Made by a program: the position numbers and the translations under genes. 64,000 nucleotides of DNA. Origin: Arthrobacter sp. B3I9. Lineage in GTDB: Bacteria > Actinomycetota > Actinomycetes > Actinomycetales > Micrococcaceae. The stretch covers positions 3,906,001 to 3,970,000 of the forward strand of contig NZ_JAUSYO010000001.1 in the NCBI RefSeq assembly GCF_030816935.1. The letters run 5' to 3'. Positions 7,528 through 17,582 of the stretch are shown piece after piece; the stretch's first letter is position 1; every line of letters starts with the position of its first letter. The notes beneath the pieces are model-generated. The model saw only the letters and a list, made by a program, of their open reading frames with translations, did not search any database and was not told where the DNA came from.

Positions 7528-8943
7528 CTAGCGGCGCGAGGTGTCCAGAAGGTCCTTCTCGTCCTCGCCGCGGCCCCTACCGGGGGCACCGGCGTCGGCG
7601 GATACCGGGTGCCAGGCGTGGCCCTGTTCGTGGTCCAGGTGCGTGGACTTCTTGTTCTTCAGCGCGAAGATGTAGACCAGCAGCGAGATGGCGATGGCCA
7701 CCGTGACGTAGGTGAAGAACAGATCCTCCCGGCCTTCCTTCTGCAGGGCCGCACCGATCAGCGGCACCGTGCCGCCGAAGAGCGAGTTCGCGATGGCGTA
7801 GCCAAGGCCGACGCCGAGGGCGCGGATGGAGGCGGGGAACAACTCGGCCTTCACCAGGGCGTTGATCGAGGTGTAGCCGCCGACGATCAGCAGCCCGCCC
7901 ATCATCAGCAGGAACGCCGTGAACGTATTCTTTGTGCCGGCCAGGGCGGAGAGCAGCGGCCAGGTAAAGAGCACACCAGTTATGCCGAACCAGAGCAGCA
8001 GCGGCTTGCGGCCCACCTTGTCGGAGATGATGCCGTACACCGGCTGGAGCAGCATGAAGATGAACAGCGCCCAGAAGTTGATCACGGAGGTGTCGGTCTT
8101 GGCGATGCCGGAGGTGTCATTCATGAACTTCAGGATGAAGTTCGTGTACGTGTAGAACGCCACCGTGCCGCCGAGCGTGATGCCGATGCAGATCAGCAGC
8201 GGCTTCCAGTAGCTGGTGAACAGCAGTTTCATGGTGCCCGGCTGGGCCTGGCCAGCGACAGCGGGGGCCTTCGCTGCCTCGATCTGTTCGGCCGAGACGG
8301 TTTCTTCCATGGACCGGCGCAGCCACAGGACCACGAGGGCCGCGACGCCGCCGATCGCGAACGGAATGCGCCAGCCCCACTCACCCAGGTCCGACTTTGG
8401 CATCACGTTCTGCAGGACCACCAGGACCAGCAGGGCCAGCATCTGCCCGCCGATCAGCGTGACGTACTGGAAGCTGGAGAAGAAGCCGCGGCGCTTGCTG
8501 GTCGCTGCCTCGGACATGTACGTGGCGCTCGTGCCGTACTCGCCGCCGACGGAGAAGCCCTGGATCACGCGGATGAGCACCAGCAGGATCATGGCCCACA
8601 GGCCGATCTGCTGCTGGGTGGGCAGCACCGCAATGGCGAACGAACCGGCGGACATCATCGTCACGCTCAGCGTCAGCGCCGCTTTGCGTCCCTTGCGGTC
8701 GGCGTACCGGCCGAAGAACCAGGCGCCGATCGGGCGCATCAGGAACGACGTCGAGAAAACGGCCATCGCCTCAAGCCCGGCCTGGAGATCGTCCTTGGAG
8801 TTGAAGAAGTGCGACTGGAAATAGGCCGCGAAAACTGTGTAGACGTAGAGGTCGTACCACTCCACAAGGTTGCCGGCAGATCCCTTGAGGATATTGCCTA
8901 CGGCTCTTCTGGTTTGTGCCGCTTCGGACAGCTGGGTGCTCAT
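7528..8943 (-). CDS. MFS transporter, metabolite:H+ symporter type
   Basis: A 471-residue, 12-helix carrier of the major facilitator superfamily. The start SAGNLVEWYDLYVYTVFAAYF and the segment DRKGRKAALTLSV (loop 2-3 motif) place it in the metabolite:H+ symporter family with KgtP, ProP and shikimate permeases, which take up organic acids or zwitterions. The substrate cannot be assigned. The ATG at 8943 has AGGAAGG upstream on the coding strand; a longer open frame would overlap the divergent kinase gene and lacks a site. The hydrophilic C-terminus is rich in charged residues. Divergently transcribed from the pyridoxal/HMP kinase gene. Confidence 0.85.
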   Translation of the reverse strand: MSTQLSEAAQTRRAVGNILKGSAGNLVEWYDLYVYTVFAAYFQSHFFNSKDDLQAGLEAMAVFSTSFLMRPIGAWFFGRYADRKGRKAALTLSVTMMSAGSFAIAVLPTQQQIGLWAMILLVLIRVIQGFSVGGEYGTSATYMSEAATSKRRGFFSSFQYVTLIGGQMLALLVLVVLQNVMPKSDLGEWGWRIPFAIGGVAALVVLWLRRSMEETVSAEQIEAAKAPAVAGQAQPGTMKLLFTSYWKPLLICIGITLGGTVAFYTYTNFILKFMNDTSGIAKTDTSVINFWALFIFMLLQPVYGIISDKVGRKPLLLWFGITGVLFTWPLLSALAGTKNTFTAFLLMMGGLLIVGGYTSINALVKAELFPASIRALGVGLGYAIANSLFGGTVPLIGAALQKEGREDLFFTYVTVAIAISLLVYIFALKNKKSTHLDHEQGHAWHPVSADAGAPGRGRGEDEKDLLDTSRR

Positions 8944-9085
8944 CAATGAACCTTCCTGGATCCGGCGCCGCAAGTAAGCAACGCCGTCCGCCACCTTAGT
9001 CTTCGTGATCCGGAACACTCGGGTTTTGGTCATATTGGTCGCAGACGCCGCGCGGACGGTTTTCGAAGGGTGGCAGGATAGACAC

Positions 9086-9949
9086 ATGACTTCTTACGCC
9101 GTGGACAACGTGCCCTCCGACGCGGACGCCTACCCCGCCGTCGCCCTGACCATCGCCGGCTCCGAGGCCACCGGCGGTGCCGGTGCGCAGGCGGACCTGA
9201 AGACCTTCCATGAACTGGGCGTCTTCGGCATCGTCAACCTGACCTGCATCGTCTCCTTCGATCCGAAGGACAACTGGAACCACCGCTTTGTTCCGGTGGA
9301 CCAACAGGTCATCGCGGACCAGCTGGAGGCAACGACGGCGGCGTACGGCGCCGCGTCCGGCGCACCGTCCGTACTGGACACGGTGAAGATCGGGATGCTG
9401 GGCAGCCCCGCAACCATTTCCACTGTGGCGTCGGCGCTGACCGAGTCCGCCTTCCGGAACGTCGTGCTGGACCCGGTGCTGATCTGCAAGGGGCAGGAGC
9501 CGGGCCACGCGCTGGACACCGACCAGGCGCTGAAGACGCAGATCCTGCCGCTGGCCACCTTCGTCACGCCCAACCATTTCGAGTCCGAGTCGCTCTCCGG
9601 GCTGGAAATTACCGACGTCGAATCGCTTAAGGCCGCGGCCGTCCGCATCCATGAGCTCAGCGGCGCTGCCGTGCTGGCCAAGGGCGGGGTGCGCCTGGCG
9701 GGCCCGGATGCCGTCGACGTCTACTACGACGGCGAGACGCTGGAAGTCCTCTCCGCTCCGAAGGTGGGTGAGGTGGCAGTTTCCGGCGCCGGCTGCTCGC
9801 TGGCCGCTGCAGTGACGGCCGAACTTGCCAAGGGTGCGACGCCGCTGGAGGCCGCCCGCACCGCGAAGGACTTCGTCACCGCCGGGATCCGGAACCGGGT
9901 GGCCTCGGGCGCACCGTTCGACGCCCTCTGGCAGGGCGGCCCCCGCTAG
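9086..9949 (+). CDS. pdxK: Pyridoxal / hydroxymethylpyrimidine kinase (ThiD/PdxK type)
   Basis: A 287-residue ribokinase-fold kinase. The AGSEATGGAGAQADLKTF segment near residue 20 and the anion-hole motif VSGAGCSLAAAVTAELAKGA near residue 233 are clear. The GAGC version and the following helix look more like Bacillus PdxK than classical ThiD, so phosphorylation of pyridoxal/pyridoxine is the favoured reaction, with hydroxymethylpyrimidine kinase activity as the alternative. CAGGAT lies 6 bases upstream of the ATG and there is no ribosome binding site, which fits a leaderless mRNA. There is no room for a TPP riboswitch. Confidence 0.75.
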   Translation: MTSYAVDNVPSDADAYPAVALTIAGSEATGGAGAQADLKTFHELGVFGIVNLTCIVSFDPKDNWNHRFVPVDQQVIADQLEATTAAYGAASGAPSVLDTVKIGMLGSPATISTVASALTESAFRNVVLDPVLICKGQEPGHALDTDQALKTQILPLATFVTPNHFESESLSGLEITDVESLKAAAVRIHELSGAAVLAKGGVRLAGPDAVDVYYDGETLEVLSAPKVGEVAVSGAGCSLAAAVTAELAKGATPLEAARTAKDFVTAGIRNRVASGAPFDALWQGGPR

Positions 9950-9984
9950 CCCCGACTCTCCGGCCCGCAGCTGCCGGTCCCGCC

Positions 9985-11733
9985 CTAGCGCCGCGGGATG
10001 TTGCGCAGGTTGCTGCGGGCCATGCTCACTGCCTCGCCGGCGCCCCGGTTGAGGACCACCTTGGACATGGCCGTGGCGAAGCCGAGAATCTGGGCGCCCT
10101 TGATCTTCGGCGGGATCGAGAGTGCCTTGGGGTCGGTGATCAGCTCCACCAGGGACGGCCCGGGGTGCGCGAACGCCTCCCGGTACGCGGCCTCGATCTT
10201 GGCCGGATCGGTGACGCGGACGGCGTGGAACCCCAGCGCCCGGGCAACGTCCGCGTAGTTGGCGTCCGGGACGTCCACGCCAAAGTCCGGCAGCCCGTCC
10301 ACCAGCATCTCGAGTTTGACCATGCCCAGCGTGGAGTTGTTGAAGACCACCACGTTGATCGGCAGCCGGTGCGCGGCAACAGTGATCAGCTCGCCCAGCA
10401 ACATGGACAGGCCGCCGTCGCCGGAGACGGAAACGACCTGCCGGCCGGGGTAGGCGACCTGCGCCCCGATCGCATGCGGGAGAGCGTTGGCCATGGACCC
10501 GTGCAAGTATGATCCGATCAGTCTGCGCGTGCCCAGCGGGTTGATGTACCGCGCCGTCCAGACGTTGCACATGCCCGTATCCGCCGTGAAGACCGCATCC
10601 TCCGCGGCGACCTGGTCCAGCAGCGAGGCCGCGTACTCGGGATGGATCGGCTGGGTTTTTTCGACCTTGCGGGTGTACGCACCGACGGCCTTGTTCATCA
10701 GCCGGTCGTGCTTCTTGAGCATCGCGTCGAGGAAGCGGCGGCTCTTCTTCGGCGTCAGCAGCGGCATGAGGGCCGTGAGGGTCGGCAGCACGTCACCGTG
10801 CACGGCGACGTCGACGTCGGTCCGCCGGCCCAGGTTCTGCGCCGCCCGGTCCACCTGCGCCGTCCGGGTGTCTGGAAGGAACTGATCATAGGGGAAGTCC
10901 GTGCCCAGCAGGACCAACAGGTCCGCGTCCTCGATCCCCTCGGCCGCGGCGCCGTAGCCGAGCAGGCCGGTCATGCCGATGTCAAAGGGGTTGTCGTACT
11001 GCATGAAGTCCTTGCCGCGCAGCGAGTGCCCGATGGGCGCCTTGACCAGCTCGGCCAGCGCAATCACTTCATCGTGCGCACCGTCGACGCCGGCCCCGGC
11101 AAAGATAGCGACCTTGCCGGCGCCGTTGATGGCGTCCGCCAGCTCCCGCACGCTGGCGGGGTCCGGCACCAGCGCGGCCGGCCGGAAGGCCGCCGGCGCC
11201 GGGGTTTCGGCGGTCGCCTCCAGCCCGGCAATGTCGCCGGGCAGGGTCACGACGGCGACGCCGCGGAGGGCGACGGCATGCTGGATGGCGCTGTGCATCA
11301 CCCGAGGGGCCTGCTCGGCGGTGCTGATGAGTTCGGAGTACACCGAGCACTCGTTGAAGAGCCGGTCCGGGTGGGTCTCCTGGAAGAAGCTGCTGCCGAT
11401 CTGCTTGCTCGGGATGTGCGAGGCGATGGCGAGGACTGGGGCGCCGGAGCGGTTGGCGTCGTAGAGGCCGTTGATCAGGTGCAAGTTGCCCGGACCGCAG
11501 GAGCCGGCGCAAACTGCGAGCCGGCCGGTCAGCTGGGCCTCCGCGGCGGCGGCGAAGGCCGCGGCCTCCTCGTGCCGGACGTGGATCCAGTCAATCCCGC
11601 CCTTCGTGGCGCCCCCGGTCTTCCGGACGGCGTCGACGATCGGGTTGAGGCTGTCGCCCACAATCCCGTAGATCCGCTGCACGCCCGCAGCCTGGAGTTG
11701 TTCGACGAGCTGGGTGGCTAGTTCCTTGGCCAT
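9985..11733 (-). CDS. poxB: Pyruvate:quinone oxidoreductase (pyruvate oxidase)
   Basis: A 582-residue thiamine-diphosphate enzyme that decarboxylates pyruvate to acetate and passes electrons to the quinone pool at the membrane. The Pyr domain starts with QLVEQLQAAGVQRIYGIVGDSLNP and holds the catalytic Glu in HVRHEEAAAFAAAAEAQLTG; the central domain has FAGAGVDGAHDEV; the PP domain has the ThDP motif GDGGLSMLLGELITVAAHRL...NN. The C-terminal tail of about 25 residues is where PoxB contacts lipid. Acetate made here would feed the glyoxylate genes 2.5 kb away. A GGGAG site precedes the ATG, and TATATT (complement of 11779-11784) is a candidate -10. Confidence 0.92.
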   Translation of the reverse strand: MAKELATQLVEQLQAAGVQRIYGIVGDSLNPIVDAVRKTGGATKGGIDWIHVRHEEAAAFAAAAEAQLTGRLAVCAGSCGPGNLHLINGLYDANRSGAPVLAIASHIPSKQIGSSFFQETHPDRLFNECSVYSELISTAEQAPRVMHSAIQHAVALRGVAVVTLPGDIAGLEATAETPAPAAFRPAALVPDPASVRELADAINGAGKVAIFAGAGVDGAHDEVIALAELVKAPIGHSLRGKDFMQYDNPFDIGMTGLLGYGAAAEGIEDADLLVLLGTDFPYDQFLPDTRTAQVDRAAQNLGRRTDVDVAVHGDVLPTLTALMPLLTPKKSRRFLDAMLKKHDRLMNKAVGAYTRKVEKTQPIHPEYAASLLDQVAAEDAVFTADTGMCNVWTARYINPLGTRRLIGSYLHGSMANALPHAIGAQVAYPGRQVVSVSGDGGLSMLLGELITVAAHRLPINVVVFNNSTLGMVKLEMLVDGLPDFGVDVPDANYADVARALGFHAVRVTDPAKIEAAYREAFAHPGPSLVELITDPKALSIPPKIKGAQILGFATAMSKVVLNRGAGEAVSMARSNLRNIPRR

Positions 11734-11955
11734 GGGTGCACGCTCCCGCGAGGGTGGATCGATGAGCTGACACTGGCCAATATAGTCCGCCCGCCTGGGC
11801 GCGGGTTCCAGATTAACCGGCGGCGGCGTTCTGCAGGTGGTCCGGCGGGGCCGTTTTCCACATACGGCTAGGCCACCGTTGAGGCCCTGTGTTCACCACT
11901 CATAGCGTTGTTGTAGGCATTCCGCCTTTTGCCGCTGCTAAAGCAAGGATGGACT

Positions 11956-12468
11956 TTGGCTAATAAATCCCGCCGCCCGGCAGCAACACGTACCTTCAGC
12001 AGTGGGCACCCTTCCGGGAACGCCGCCCGTAGCGCAAAGGACTCCCTCGCGTCGCATCTAAGCGCCCAGGAACTGGATTCGCTGGTCCCCGCATTCGTGC
12101 GTTGGCACTCGGAGCACCCCGTCGTCCGGGACGTGTCACTCGTCCTGAAGCTGCTGACCATCTTCTTTTACACTCACGCCGAAGTCTATGGTGACTCGAC
12201 TGTCAGAGCGATAGAGCCAGAAGATACGGCCGAGCTCGTGGTGTTGCTCATTGAACGCGATGCCGATGTTGCGGTCCTTTACTGTGGCTCCCTACTCGAG
12301 TTCGTTGACTTTCTGAGGGACACGGGCCGGTGGTCCGGCACCCCGGAAAGCTATAAGGCCGTGCGCCGTACCCTCTGCGACGGGCTGTTCACTGCGAGAT
12401 TCTTACCCGAAGGGCAGCCGCGCAAACGAGCCGGCAGCGGTCATCGGGCCTCCCGCAACAGTGCATGA
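11956..12468 (+). CDS. Hypothetical protein
   Basis: I do not recognise this 170-residue protein. The first 30 residues are basic and Ser/Arg-rich, residues 35-150 are predicted mostly helical (LSAQELDSLVPAFVRWHSEH, LVLKLLTIFFYTHAEVYG, EDTAELVVLLIERDADVAVL), and the tail is basic again (PRKRAGSGHRASRNS). No catalytic motif, signal peptide or membrane helix is obvious. I chose the TTG at 11956 because AAGGA at 11945-11949 sits 6 bases upstream; an earlier TTG at 11929 lacks a site. It is convergent with ramB and separated from it by a small hairpin. Coding character (GC at third positions) looks like its neighbours. Confidence 0.6.
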   Translation: MANKSRRPAATRTFSSGHPSGNAARSAKDSLASHLSAQELDSLVPAFVRWHSEHPVVRDVSLVLKLLTIFFYTHAEVYGDSTVRAIEPEDTAELVVLLIERDADVAVLYCGSLLEFVDFLRDTGRWSGTPESYKAVRRTLCDGLFTARFLPEGQPRKRAGSGHRASRNSA

Positions 12469-12518
12469 GCGTCACGGGAGCGCAACGAAAAGTGTGGCGC
12501 GTCGGAGGAGTACGCGCA

Positions 12519-12543
12519 GGACCCGAGGGGGCGTCCCGGGTCC
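12519..12543. terminator. Hairpin between convergent genes
   Basis: GGACCCG at 12519-12525 pairs with CGGGTCC at 12537-12543. It lies between the 3' ends of the hypothetical gene and ramB and could terminate either transcript. No U-run is present, so efficiency is uncertain. Confidence 0.4.
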
Positions 12544-12551
12544 CGTCGAGT

Positions 12552-14036
12552 TCAGTTCCCGGAGTGGGCCTGCAGGAAGGAGTAGACCTCGGTCTCGTCC
12601 ACGCCCGGGAACGCGCCCGGCGGCATAGCGGCGAGCAGGTGCGAGTGGGCGCGGGCCGAGGGCCAGGCGTTTCCCGCCCATTCCGACGCCAGGGCTGCCG
12701 GCGGCCGTTTGCAGCAGCTCTCGTCCGGGCACGTCGACTTGGACCGCTCGGTGGTGTCCCGGCCGCGGAACCACTTGACCTGGGCGTAGGGAACCCCCAC
12801 AGAGAGCGAGAACTCGCCGTTCGCGGAGCGCTCCGTGCGGGCCGTGCACCAGTAGGTTCCGGCGGGGGTGTCGGTGTACTGGTTGTAGGCGCTGAACTTG
12901 TCCGGCACGTCAAACACCACCCGGGAGGTCCAGTTCCGGCAGGAAAACTGGCCCTCGATGGCACCGGTGTGGTCCTGGGGGAACGTCACGCCGTCGTTCT
13001 CGTAGGCCTTGTAGATGATGCCGCTTTTGTGCGTCTTCTGGAAATGCGTGCGGATGTCCAGGTGCTGGGTGGCGAGGTTGGTGAAGCGGTGCGCGGCCGT
13101 CTCGTAGGACACCGCAAACGCGTCCCGGATGTCCTCGACGGCGATTTCCTTGGCCTGCTTGGCCTTCTGCAGGAACTCAACGGTCGCCTGCTCGGGGAGC
13201 AGGAGCGCCGCGGCAAAGTAGTTGGTGGCCACCCGCTGCATCAGGAAGTCCCCGTAGTTGTTGGGTGTCCGGTGCCCCAGCACGTAGTGCCCCAGTGCCT
13301 GCAGCAGCACGGAACGGGGATCGTGATCGCTGCGGACATTCTGCGTCAGATAAATTCGGCGGTTCTTAAGGTCGGTCACGGAGCGGGTGGAATGGGGCAG
13401 ATCGCCCACGTGATGGAGGCTGAAGCCGAGGTGCCCGGCGATGTCCGCGATCACATGGTGGGACAGCGGACCGCTGGTGTGCCCCACCGAGGCGAGCACC
13501 TTCTGCGCCTCACCCTCGTACTCGGGGAAATAGTTGTTCCGCTCGCGCATCATCGCCCGCAGTTCGCCGTTCGCACGGCGGGCTTCCTCCGGCGTCGCGA
13601 CCTGTTCGTTGAGACGGCGTTCGAGCTCATGCTGCAGCCCCACCATCGACTCCAGCACGTCCATCGGCAGCCGCGAGCTGATGCGGATTTTGGGCAGCTT
13701 CAGCGACTCGTAAAGCGGGCTGCGCTGGTACCGCTCCAGTTCAATCTCCAGGGCGGCGCGCCGGCTGGGCGGCTCGGCGCCAAGCAGACCGTCCATGGTT
13801 GTGCCGAGAGCCGCCGCGAGCTGCTGCAGCAAGCACAGCTTGGGCTCCCGCTTGCCGTTTTCGATCAGGCTCAACTGGCTCGGGGCGGTTCCGACGGCAG
13901 CGCTCAAGTCATCGAGCGTAAGGCCGGCGGCCTTGCGCAGGTGCCGGACCCGGCGGCCCAGGCTGATGACGTCCACCTCGGGCGCAGCGGGCGAGGACGG
14001 TGATGCCGCGTGGCGGTTCCAGCTGCTCGGATGCAT
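12552..14036 (-). CDS. ramB: RamB-type regulator of acetate/glyoxylate metabolism
   Basis: A 494-residue regulator of the short-chain fatty acyl (ScfR/RamB) family. Residues 25-80 form an XRE helix-turn-helix ([34 protein letters not shown]). Residues about 180-300 are an ImmA/IrrE-like domain whose peptidase motif is degenerate ([10 protein letters not shown] instead of HExxH). The C-terminal part is DUF2083-like with a [11 protein letters not shown] cysteine cluster. In Corynebacterium and Mycobacterium, RamB controls aceA/aceB and other acetate genes; the divergent position next to aceA supports the same job. TATCCT on the coding strand ends 6 bases before the ATG, so it appears leaderless. 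Confidence 0.88.
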   Translation of the reverse strand: MHPSSWNRHAASPSSPAAPEVDVISLGRRVRHLRKAAGLTLDDLSAAVGTAPSQLSLIENGKREPKLCLLQQLAAALGTTMDGLLGAEPPSRRAALEIELERYQRSPLYESLKLPKIRISSRLPMDVLESMVGLQHELERRLNEQVATPEEARRANGELRAMMRERNNYFPEYEGEAQKVLASVGHTSGPLSHHVIADIAGHLGFSLHHVGDLPHSTRSVTDLKNRRIYLTQNVRSDHDPRSVLLQALGHYVLGHRTPNNYGDFLMQRVATNYFAAALLLPEQATVEFLQKAKQAKEIAVEDIRDAFAVSYETAAHRFTNLATQHLDIRTHFQKTHKSGIIYKAYENDGVTFPQDHTGAIEGQFSCRNWTSRVVFDVPDKFSAYNQYTDTPAGTYWCTARTERSANGEFSLSVGVPYAQVKWFRGRDTTERSKSTCPDESCCKRPPAALASEWAGNAWPSARAHSHLLAAMPPGAFPGVDETEVYSFLQAHSGN

Positions 14037-14074
14037 TTATGCAGGATATGGGAAGAAGCGCGTTTCTTTCCAGA

Positions 14075-14091
14075 GGTTTCCCCTAGAAACC
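14075..14091. promoter_or_regulatory. Dyad in the ramB-aceA divergent region, possible operator
   Basis: GGTTTC, a CCCTA spacer, then GAAACC form a perfect 6-5-6 inverted repeat midway between ramB and aceA. A related GGAAAGTTTCGCC word lies at 14122-14134, and CGTTTCTTTCC at 14061. These are the best candidates for a RamB or other acetate-responsive site. The match to the published corynebacterial RamB consensus is only partial. Confidence 0.4.
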
Positions 14092-14205
14092 CGCTTGGAA
14101 CTGCAGAAAAGTAGGTCTCACGGAAAGTTTCGCCACTCCGGCAGGCGAGCAAGGACCGCAGCGACGCGGACCGAGCCGGCCCCGGACCACTCAAGGAGAT
14201 CAGCA

Positions 14206-15552
14206 ATGACTGCAGCATTTGAGCCCGCCCAGCAGCCGTCCGTGCAGGACACGGTAAACGAACAGGCAGCCGCCCTTGAGCTCGAGTGGGCTGCCAATCC
14301 GCGCTGGGAAGGCGTCACCCGGGACTACTCAGCGTCCGACGTCGTCCGCCTCCGCGGCCGCGTCTCCGAAGAACACACCCTGGCCCGCCGTGGTTCCGAG
14401 AAGCTCTGGAAGCAGCTTACCGAGGAGCGCCAGACCGGCGGGTACACCAACGCCCTCGGCGCCCTGACCGGCAACCAAGCCGTGCAGCAGGTCAAAGCCG
14501 GCCTCCGTGCCATTTATCTGTCCGGGTGGCAGGTAGCGGCCGACGCCAACAACTCCGGACACACCTACCCGGACCAGTCGCTGTACCCCGCGAACTCGGT
14601 GCCCACCGTGGTCCGCCGCATCAACAATGCCCTGCTCCGCGCCGACCAGATCGAATTCTCCGAAGGCATCCAGACGGTCGAGGACTGGATGGTCCCGATC
14701 GTCGCCGACGCAGAAGCCGGGTTCGGCGGCCCGCTGAACGCCTACGAACTCATGAAATCCATGATCCAGGCCGGCGCCGCGGGCGTGCACTGGGAAGACC
14801 AGCTCGCTTCGGAAAAGAAGTGCGGCCACCTCGGCGGCAAGGTCCTCATCCCCACCCAGCAGCACATCCGGACGCTGAACGCGGCCCGCCTGGCCGCTGA
14901 CGTCGCCGGCACCCCGTCCGTTGTCATTGCCCGCACCGACGCCGAGGCGGCCACCCTGATCACTTCCGACGTCGACGAGCGGGACCAGGAATTCATCCTC
15001 CGCGAAGGCGGGCAGCCGGTCCGCACCCCGGAAGGCTTCTACAAGGTCCGCAACGGCATCGAACCCTGCATCGCCCGCGCCAAGGCCTACGCCCCGTACT
15101 CGGACCTGATCTGGATGGAGACCGGCACCCCGGACCTGGAGCTGGCCCGCAAGTTCGCCGAGTCCGTCAAGGCCGAGTTCCCGGACCAGATGCTCTCCTA
15201 CAACTGCTCGCCGTCCTTCAACTGGCGCAAGCACCTGGATGACGCCACCATCGCGAAGTTCCAGCGCGAACTCGGCGCCATGGGCTTCACGTTCCAGTTC
15301 ATCACCCTGGCCGGCTTCCACGCCCTGAACTACTCGATGTTCGACCTCGCCCACGGCTACGCCCGGGAAGGCATGAGCGCCTACGTCGAGTTGCAGGAAA
15401 AGGAATTCGCCTCAGAATCCCGCGGCTACACCGCGACCAAGCACCAGCGCGAAGTCGGCACCGGCTACTTCGACGACATTGCCACTGCGCTCAACCCGAA
15501 CGCATCCACCCTCGCTTTGGTCGGATCAACCGAAGAAGGCCAGTTCCACTGA
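14206..15552 (+). CDS. aceA: Isocitrate lyase
   Basis: A 448-residue isocitrate lyase, which splits isocitrate to glyoxylate and succinate as the first step of the glyoxylate bypass. The catalytic motif [10 protein letters not shown] is at about residues 203-212, followed by [21 protein letters not shown] and the ARTDAEAA substrate segment. The size matches short actinobacterial/proteobacterial AceA. The ATG at 14206 follows AAGGAG at 14193-14198. Divergent from ramB and followed by aceB after 261 bases containing strong hairpins, so the two enzymes of the bypass are encoded in line but may be transcribed at different levels. Confidence 0.96.
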   Translation: MTAAFEPAQQPSVQDTVNEQAAALELEWAANPRWEGVTRDYSASDVVRLRGRVSEEHTLARRGSEKLWKQLTEERQTGGYTNALGALTGNQAVQQVKAGLRAIYLSGWQVAADANNSGHTYPDQSLYPANSVPTVVRRINNALLRADQIEFSEGIQTVEDWMVPIVADAEAGFGGPLNAYELMKSMIQAGAAGVHWEDQLASEKKCGHLGGKVLIPTQQHIRTLNAARLAADVAGTPSVVIARTDAEAATLITSDVDERDQEFILREGGQPVRTPEGFYKVRNGIEPCIARAKAYAPYSDLIWMETGTPDLELARKFAESVKAEFPDQMLSYNCSPSFNWRKHLDDATIAKFQRELGAMGFTFQFITLAGFHALNYSMFDLAHGYAREGMSAYVELQEKEFASESRGYTATKHQREVGTGYFDDIATALNPNASTLALVGSTEEGQFH

Positions 15553-15569
15553 CCTTTCGCCGCTCCCAA

Positions 15570-15593
15570 GGTGAGCTAATCAGCTCGCTCACC
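15570..15593 (+). terminator. Hairpin after aceA
   Basis: GGTGAGC at 15570-15576 and GCTCACC at 15587-15593 form a 7-bp stem with a 10-base loop 18 bases after the aceA stop. There is no U-run, so it may be a weak terminator or an mRNA end-stabilising stem. Confidence 0.4.
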
Positions 15594-15677
15594 AGAAGGC
15601 ACGACGGCGGCCCGCACCTAGGGCGCCGCTGCCAACAGGGGCCGGGAAAGGTAATCCGGAAGCGTGCGTAAAAGGGG

Positions 15678-15725
15678 CCCTGTCCCCGCCGGCCGAGCTC
15701 TGCGAGGCCAAAGGCGGGGACGGGG
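15678..15725 (+). other. Long GC-rich hairpin between aceA and aceB
   Basis: CCCTGTCCCCGCC at 15678-15690 pairs with GGCGGGGACGGGG at 15713-15725 over 13 positions with one G-U. It lies 88 bases upstream of the aceB ATG. It may end aceA transcripts, protect their 3' ends, or act in an aceB leader. Which of these applies cannot be decided from sequence. Confidence 0.5.
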
Positions 15726-15813
15726 AATAGCACGCGGAGGATTGCCTTTTTCGGCCCCAACCCACCACACCCGCCGCCGTCGAACTTCCTTCTTCTCTAA
15801 GGAGAGATTTGAA

Positions 15814-17478
15814 ATGAACAGCTTCACTGACAACTTCACTATCAATGGGATCACGTTGACCGCGCAGCCTATCTGCCGGCAGAGCGAGGTTCTTACTCCT
15901 GATGCCTTGGCGTTTGTCGCCAAGCTGCACCGGGCGACTGCCGGGCGGCGGCTGGAACTGCTGCAGGCGCGGCAGGAACGGCGCCAGCAGATCAGCAGGG
16001 GCCAGGATCCGCGGTTCCTTCGGGAGACGGAGTCCGTCCGGAACGACCCGGGCTGGCGCGTCGCTCCCCCGGCGCCGGGCCTGGAGGACCGCCGGGTGGA
16101 AATCACCGGGCCGGTGGACAAGAAGATGACCATCAACGCACTGAACTCCGGCGCCAAGGTGTGGCTTGCGGACATGGAAGATTCATCCACCCCGTCGTGG
16201 CGCAACGTCATCCAGGGCCAGCTCAACCTCACGGACGCCCTGGAACGGAGGATCGATTTCACCACCGACGAGGGCAGGGAATACAGGCTCCGCGCAGCCG
16301 GGGACCTGCCTACGATCGTGGTCCGTCCCCGCGGCTGGCACCTGCCGGAAAAGCACATGCTCATTGACGGCACCCCCATAGCAGGCGGAATCGTCGACTT
16401 CGGCCTGTACTTCTTCCACAACGCCCGCCGCCTGATCGCGCAGGGGAAAGGCCCGTACTTCTACCTGCCCAAGATCGAAAACCACCTCGAGGCCCGGCTC
16501 TGGAACGACATCTTCGTTCTGGCCCAGGACCTGCTCGGCATCCCGCAGGGCACCATCCGTGCCACGGTCCTGATCGAGACCATCACCGCTGCGTTCGAAA
16601 TGGAGGAGATCCTCTACGAACTGCGCGACCACGCTGCGGCCCTGAACGCCGGCCGCTGGGACTACATCTTCTCGCTGATCAAGAACTTCCGGACCCGCGG
16701 GCCCCGGTTTGTGCTCCCGGACCGCGGCCAGGTCACCATGACGGCCCCGTTCATGCGGGCCTACACCGAGCAACTCGTCCGGGCATGCCACAAGCGCGGC
16801 GCCATGGCGATCGGTGGAATGGCCGCGGCGGTACCCAACCGCAAGGACGCGGCAGCCAATGCCATCGCCTTCGAGAAGGTCCGCGCCGACAAGACCCGGG
16901 AGGCGGCCGACGGTTTCGACGGTTCCTGGGTGGCTCATCCGGATCTGGTGCCGGTCTGCCGTGAGGTGTTCGACGGCGTCCTCGGCGAGCGCCCGAACCA
17001 GCTGGACCGGCTCCGTGAGGATGTCATTGCCGACGACCGCACGCTCCTTGACGTCGCCTCGACCACCGGCACCATCACCGAGCAGGGCATCCGGAACAAC
17101 ATCGAGGTCGGGATCCGCTACATCGAGTCTTGGCTTCGCGGCAACGGCGCGGTCGCCATCCACAACCTGATGGAGGACGCCGCCACTGCGGAAATCTCCC
17201 GCTCCCAGCTGTGGCAGTGGATCTTCTCCCGGGCCATCACGGACAAAGGCGACGTCGTCACGCGCGAAGGAGTCGAGGACATGCTGGACGAGGAGTTCGC
17301 CAGGCTCGAACGCTTCGAAGGGGACCGCTTCGCCGACGCGCGGGACATCTTCGAGGAAGTCACGCTTGGCGCCTCCTTCCCCCCGTTCCTGACACTGCCG
17401 GCCTACGACCGCTTCCTGCACGAAGCGCGCGACGGCGGCAAGGTCCGCACCAAGGACTCCGCGCTGGTGCCCGCCTAG
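15814..17478 (+). CDS. aceB: Malate synthase A
   Basis: A 554-residue malate synthase, which condenses glyoxylate with acetyl-CoA to malate and completes the glyoxylate bypass. Family features include [20 protein letters not shown] near residue 120, [14 protein letters not shown] near 170, [20 protein letters not shown] near 250 (containing a Mg/glyoxylate-binding Glu) and [11 protein letters not shown] near 332. Length is that of isoform A, not the 720-residue G form. The ATG at 15814 is fixed by AAGGAGAG at 15799-15806; the open frame extends upstream without a ribosome binding site. It ends 30 bases before a strong bidirectional terminator. Confidence 0.95.
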   Translation: MNSFTDNFTINGITLTAQPICRQSEVLTPDALAFVAKLHRATAGRRLELLQARQERRQQISRGQDPRFLRETESVRNDPGWRVAPPAPGLEDRRVEITGPVDKKMTINALNSGAKVWLADMEDSSTPSWRNVIQGQLNLTDALERRIDFTTDEGREYRLRAAGDLPTIVVRPRGWHLPEKHMLIDGTPIAGGIVDFGLYFFHNARRLIAQGKGPYFYLPKIENHLEARLWNDIFVLAQDLLGIPQGTIRATVLIETITAAFEMEEILYELRDHAAALNAGRWDYIFSLIKNFRTRGPRFVLPDRGQVTMTAPFMRAYTEQLVRACHKRGAMAIGGMAAAVPNRKDAAANAIAFEKVRADKTREAADGFDGSWVAHPDLVPVCREVFDGVLGERPNQLDRLREDVIADDRTLLDVASTTGTITEQGIRNNIEVGIRYIESWLRGNGAVAIHNLMEDAATAEISRSQLWQWIFSRAITDKGDVVTREGVEDMLDEEFARLERFEGDRFADARDIFEEVTLGASFPPFLTLPAYDRFLHEARDGGKVRTKDSALVPA

Positions 17479-17508
17479 AGCGGCTCCCGTCGACGACCGC
17501 GTCGAGAG

Positions 17509-17553
17509 GACAGTTGAGGCCGGTGTTCATCGCGAACATCGGCCTCAACTGTC
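17509..17553. terminator. Strong bidirectional hairpin terminator
   Basis: An almost perfect inverted repeat: GACAGTTGAGGCCGGTGTTC on the left and GAACATCGGCCTCAACTGTC on the right, separated by ATCGC, with a single mispaired position. It lies between the convergent aceB and MFS genes and probably stops both. Confidence 0.8.
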
Positions 17554-17582
17554 ACCTCGATGGAGGCCGGGAGGTTGGGGCC

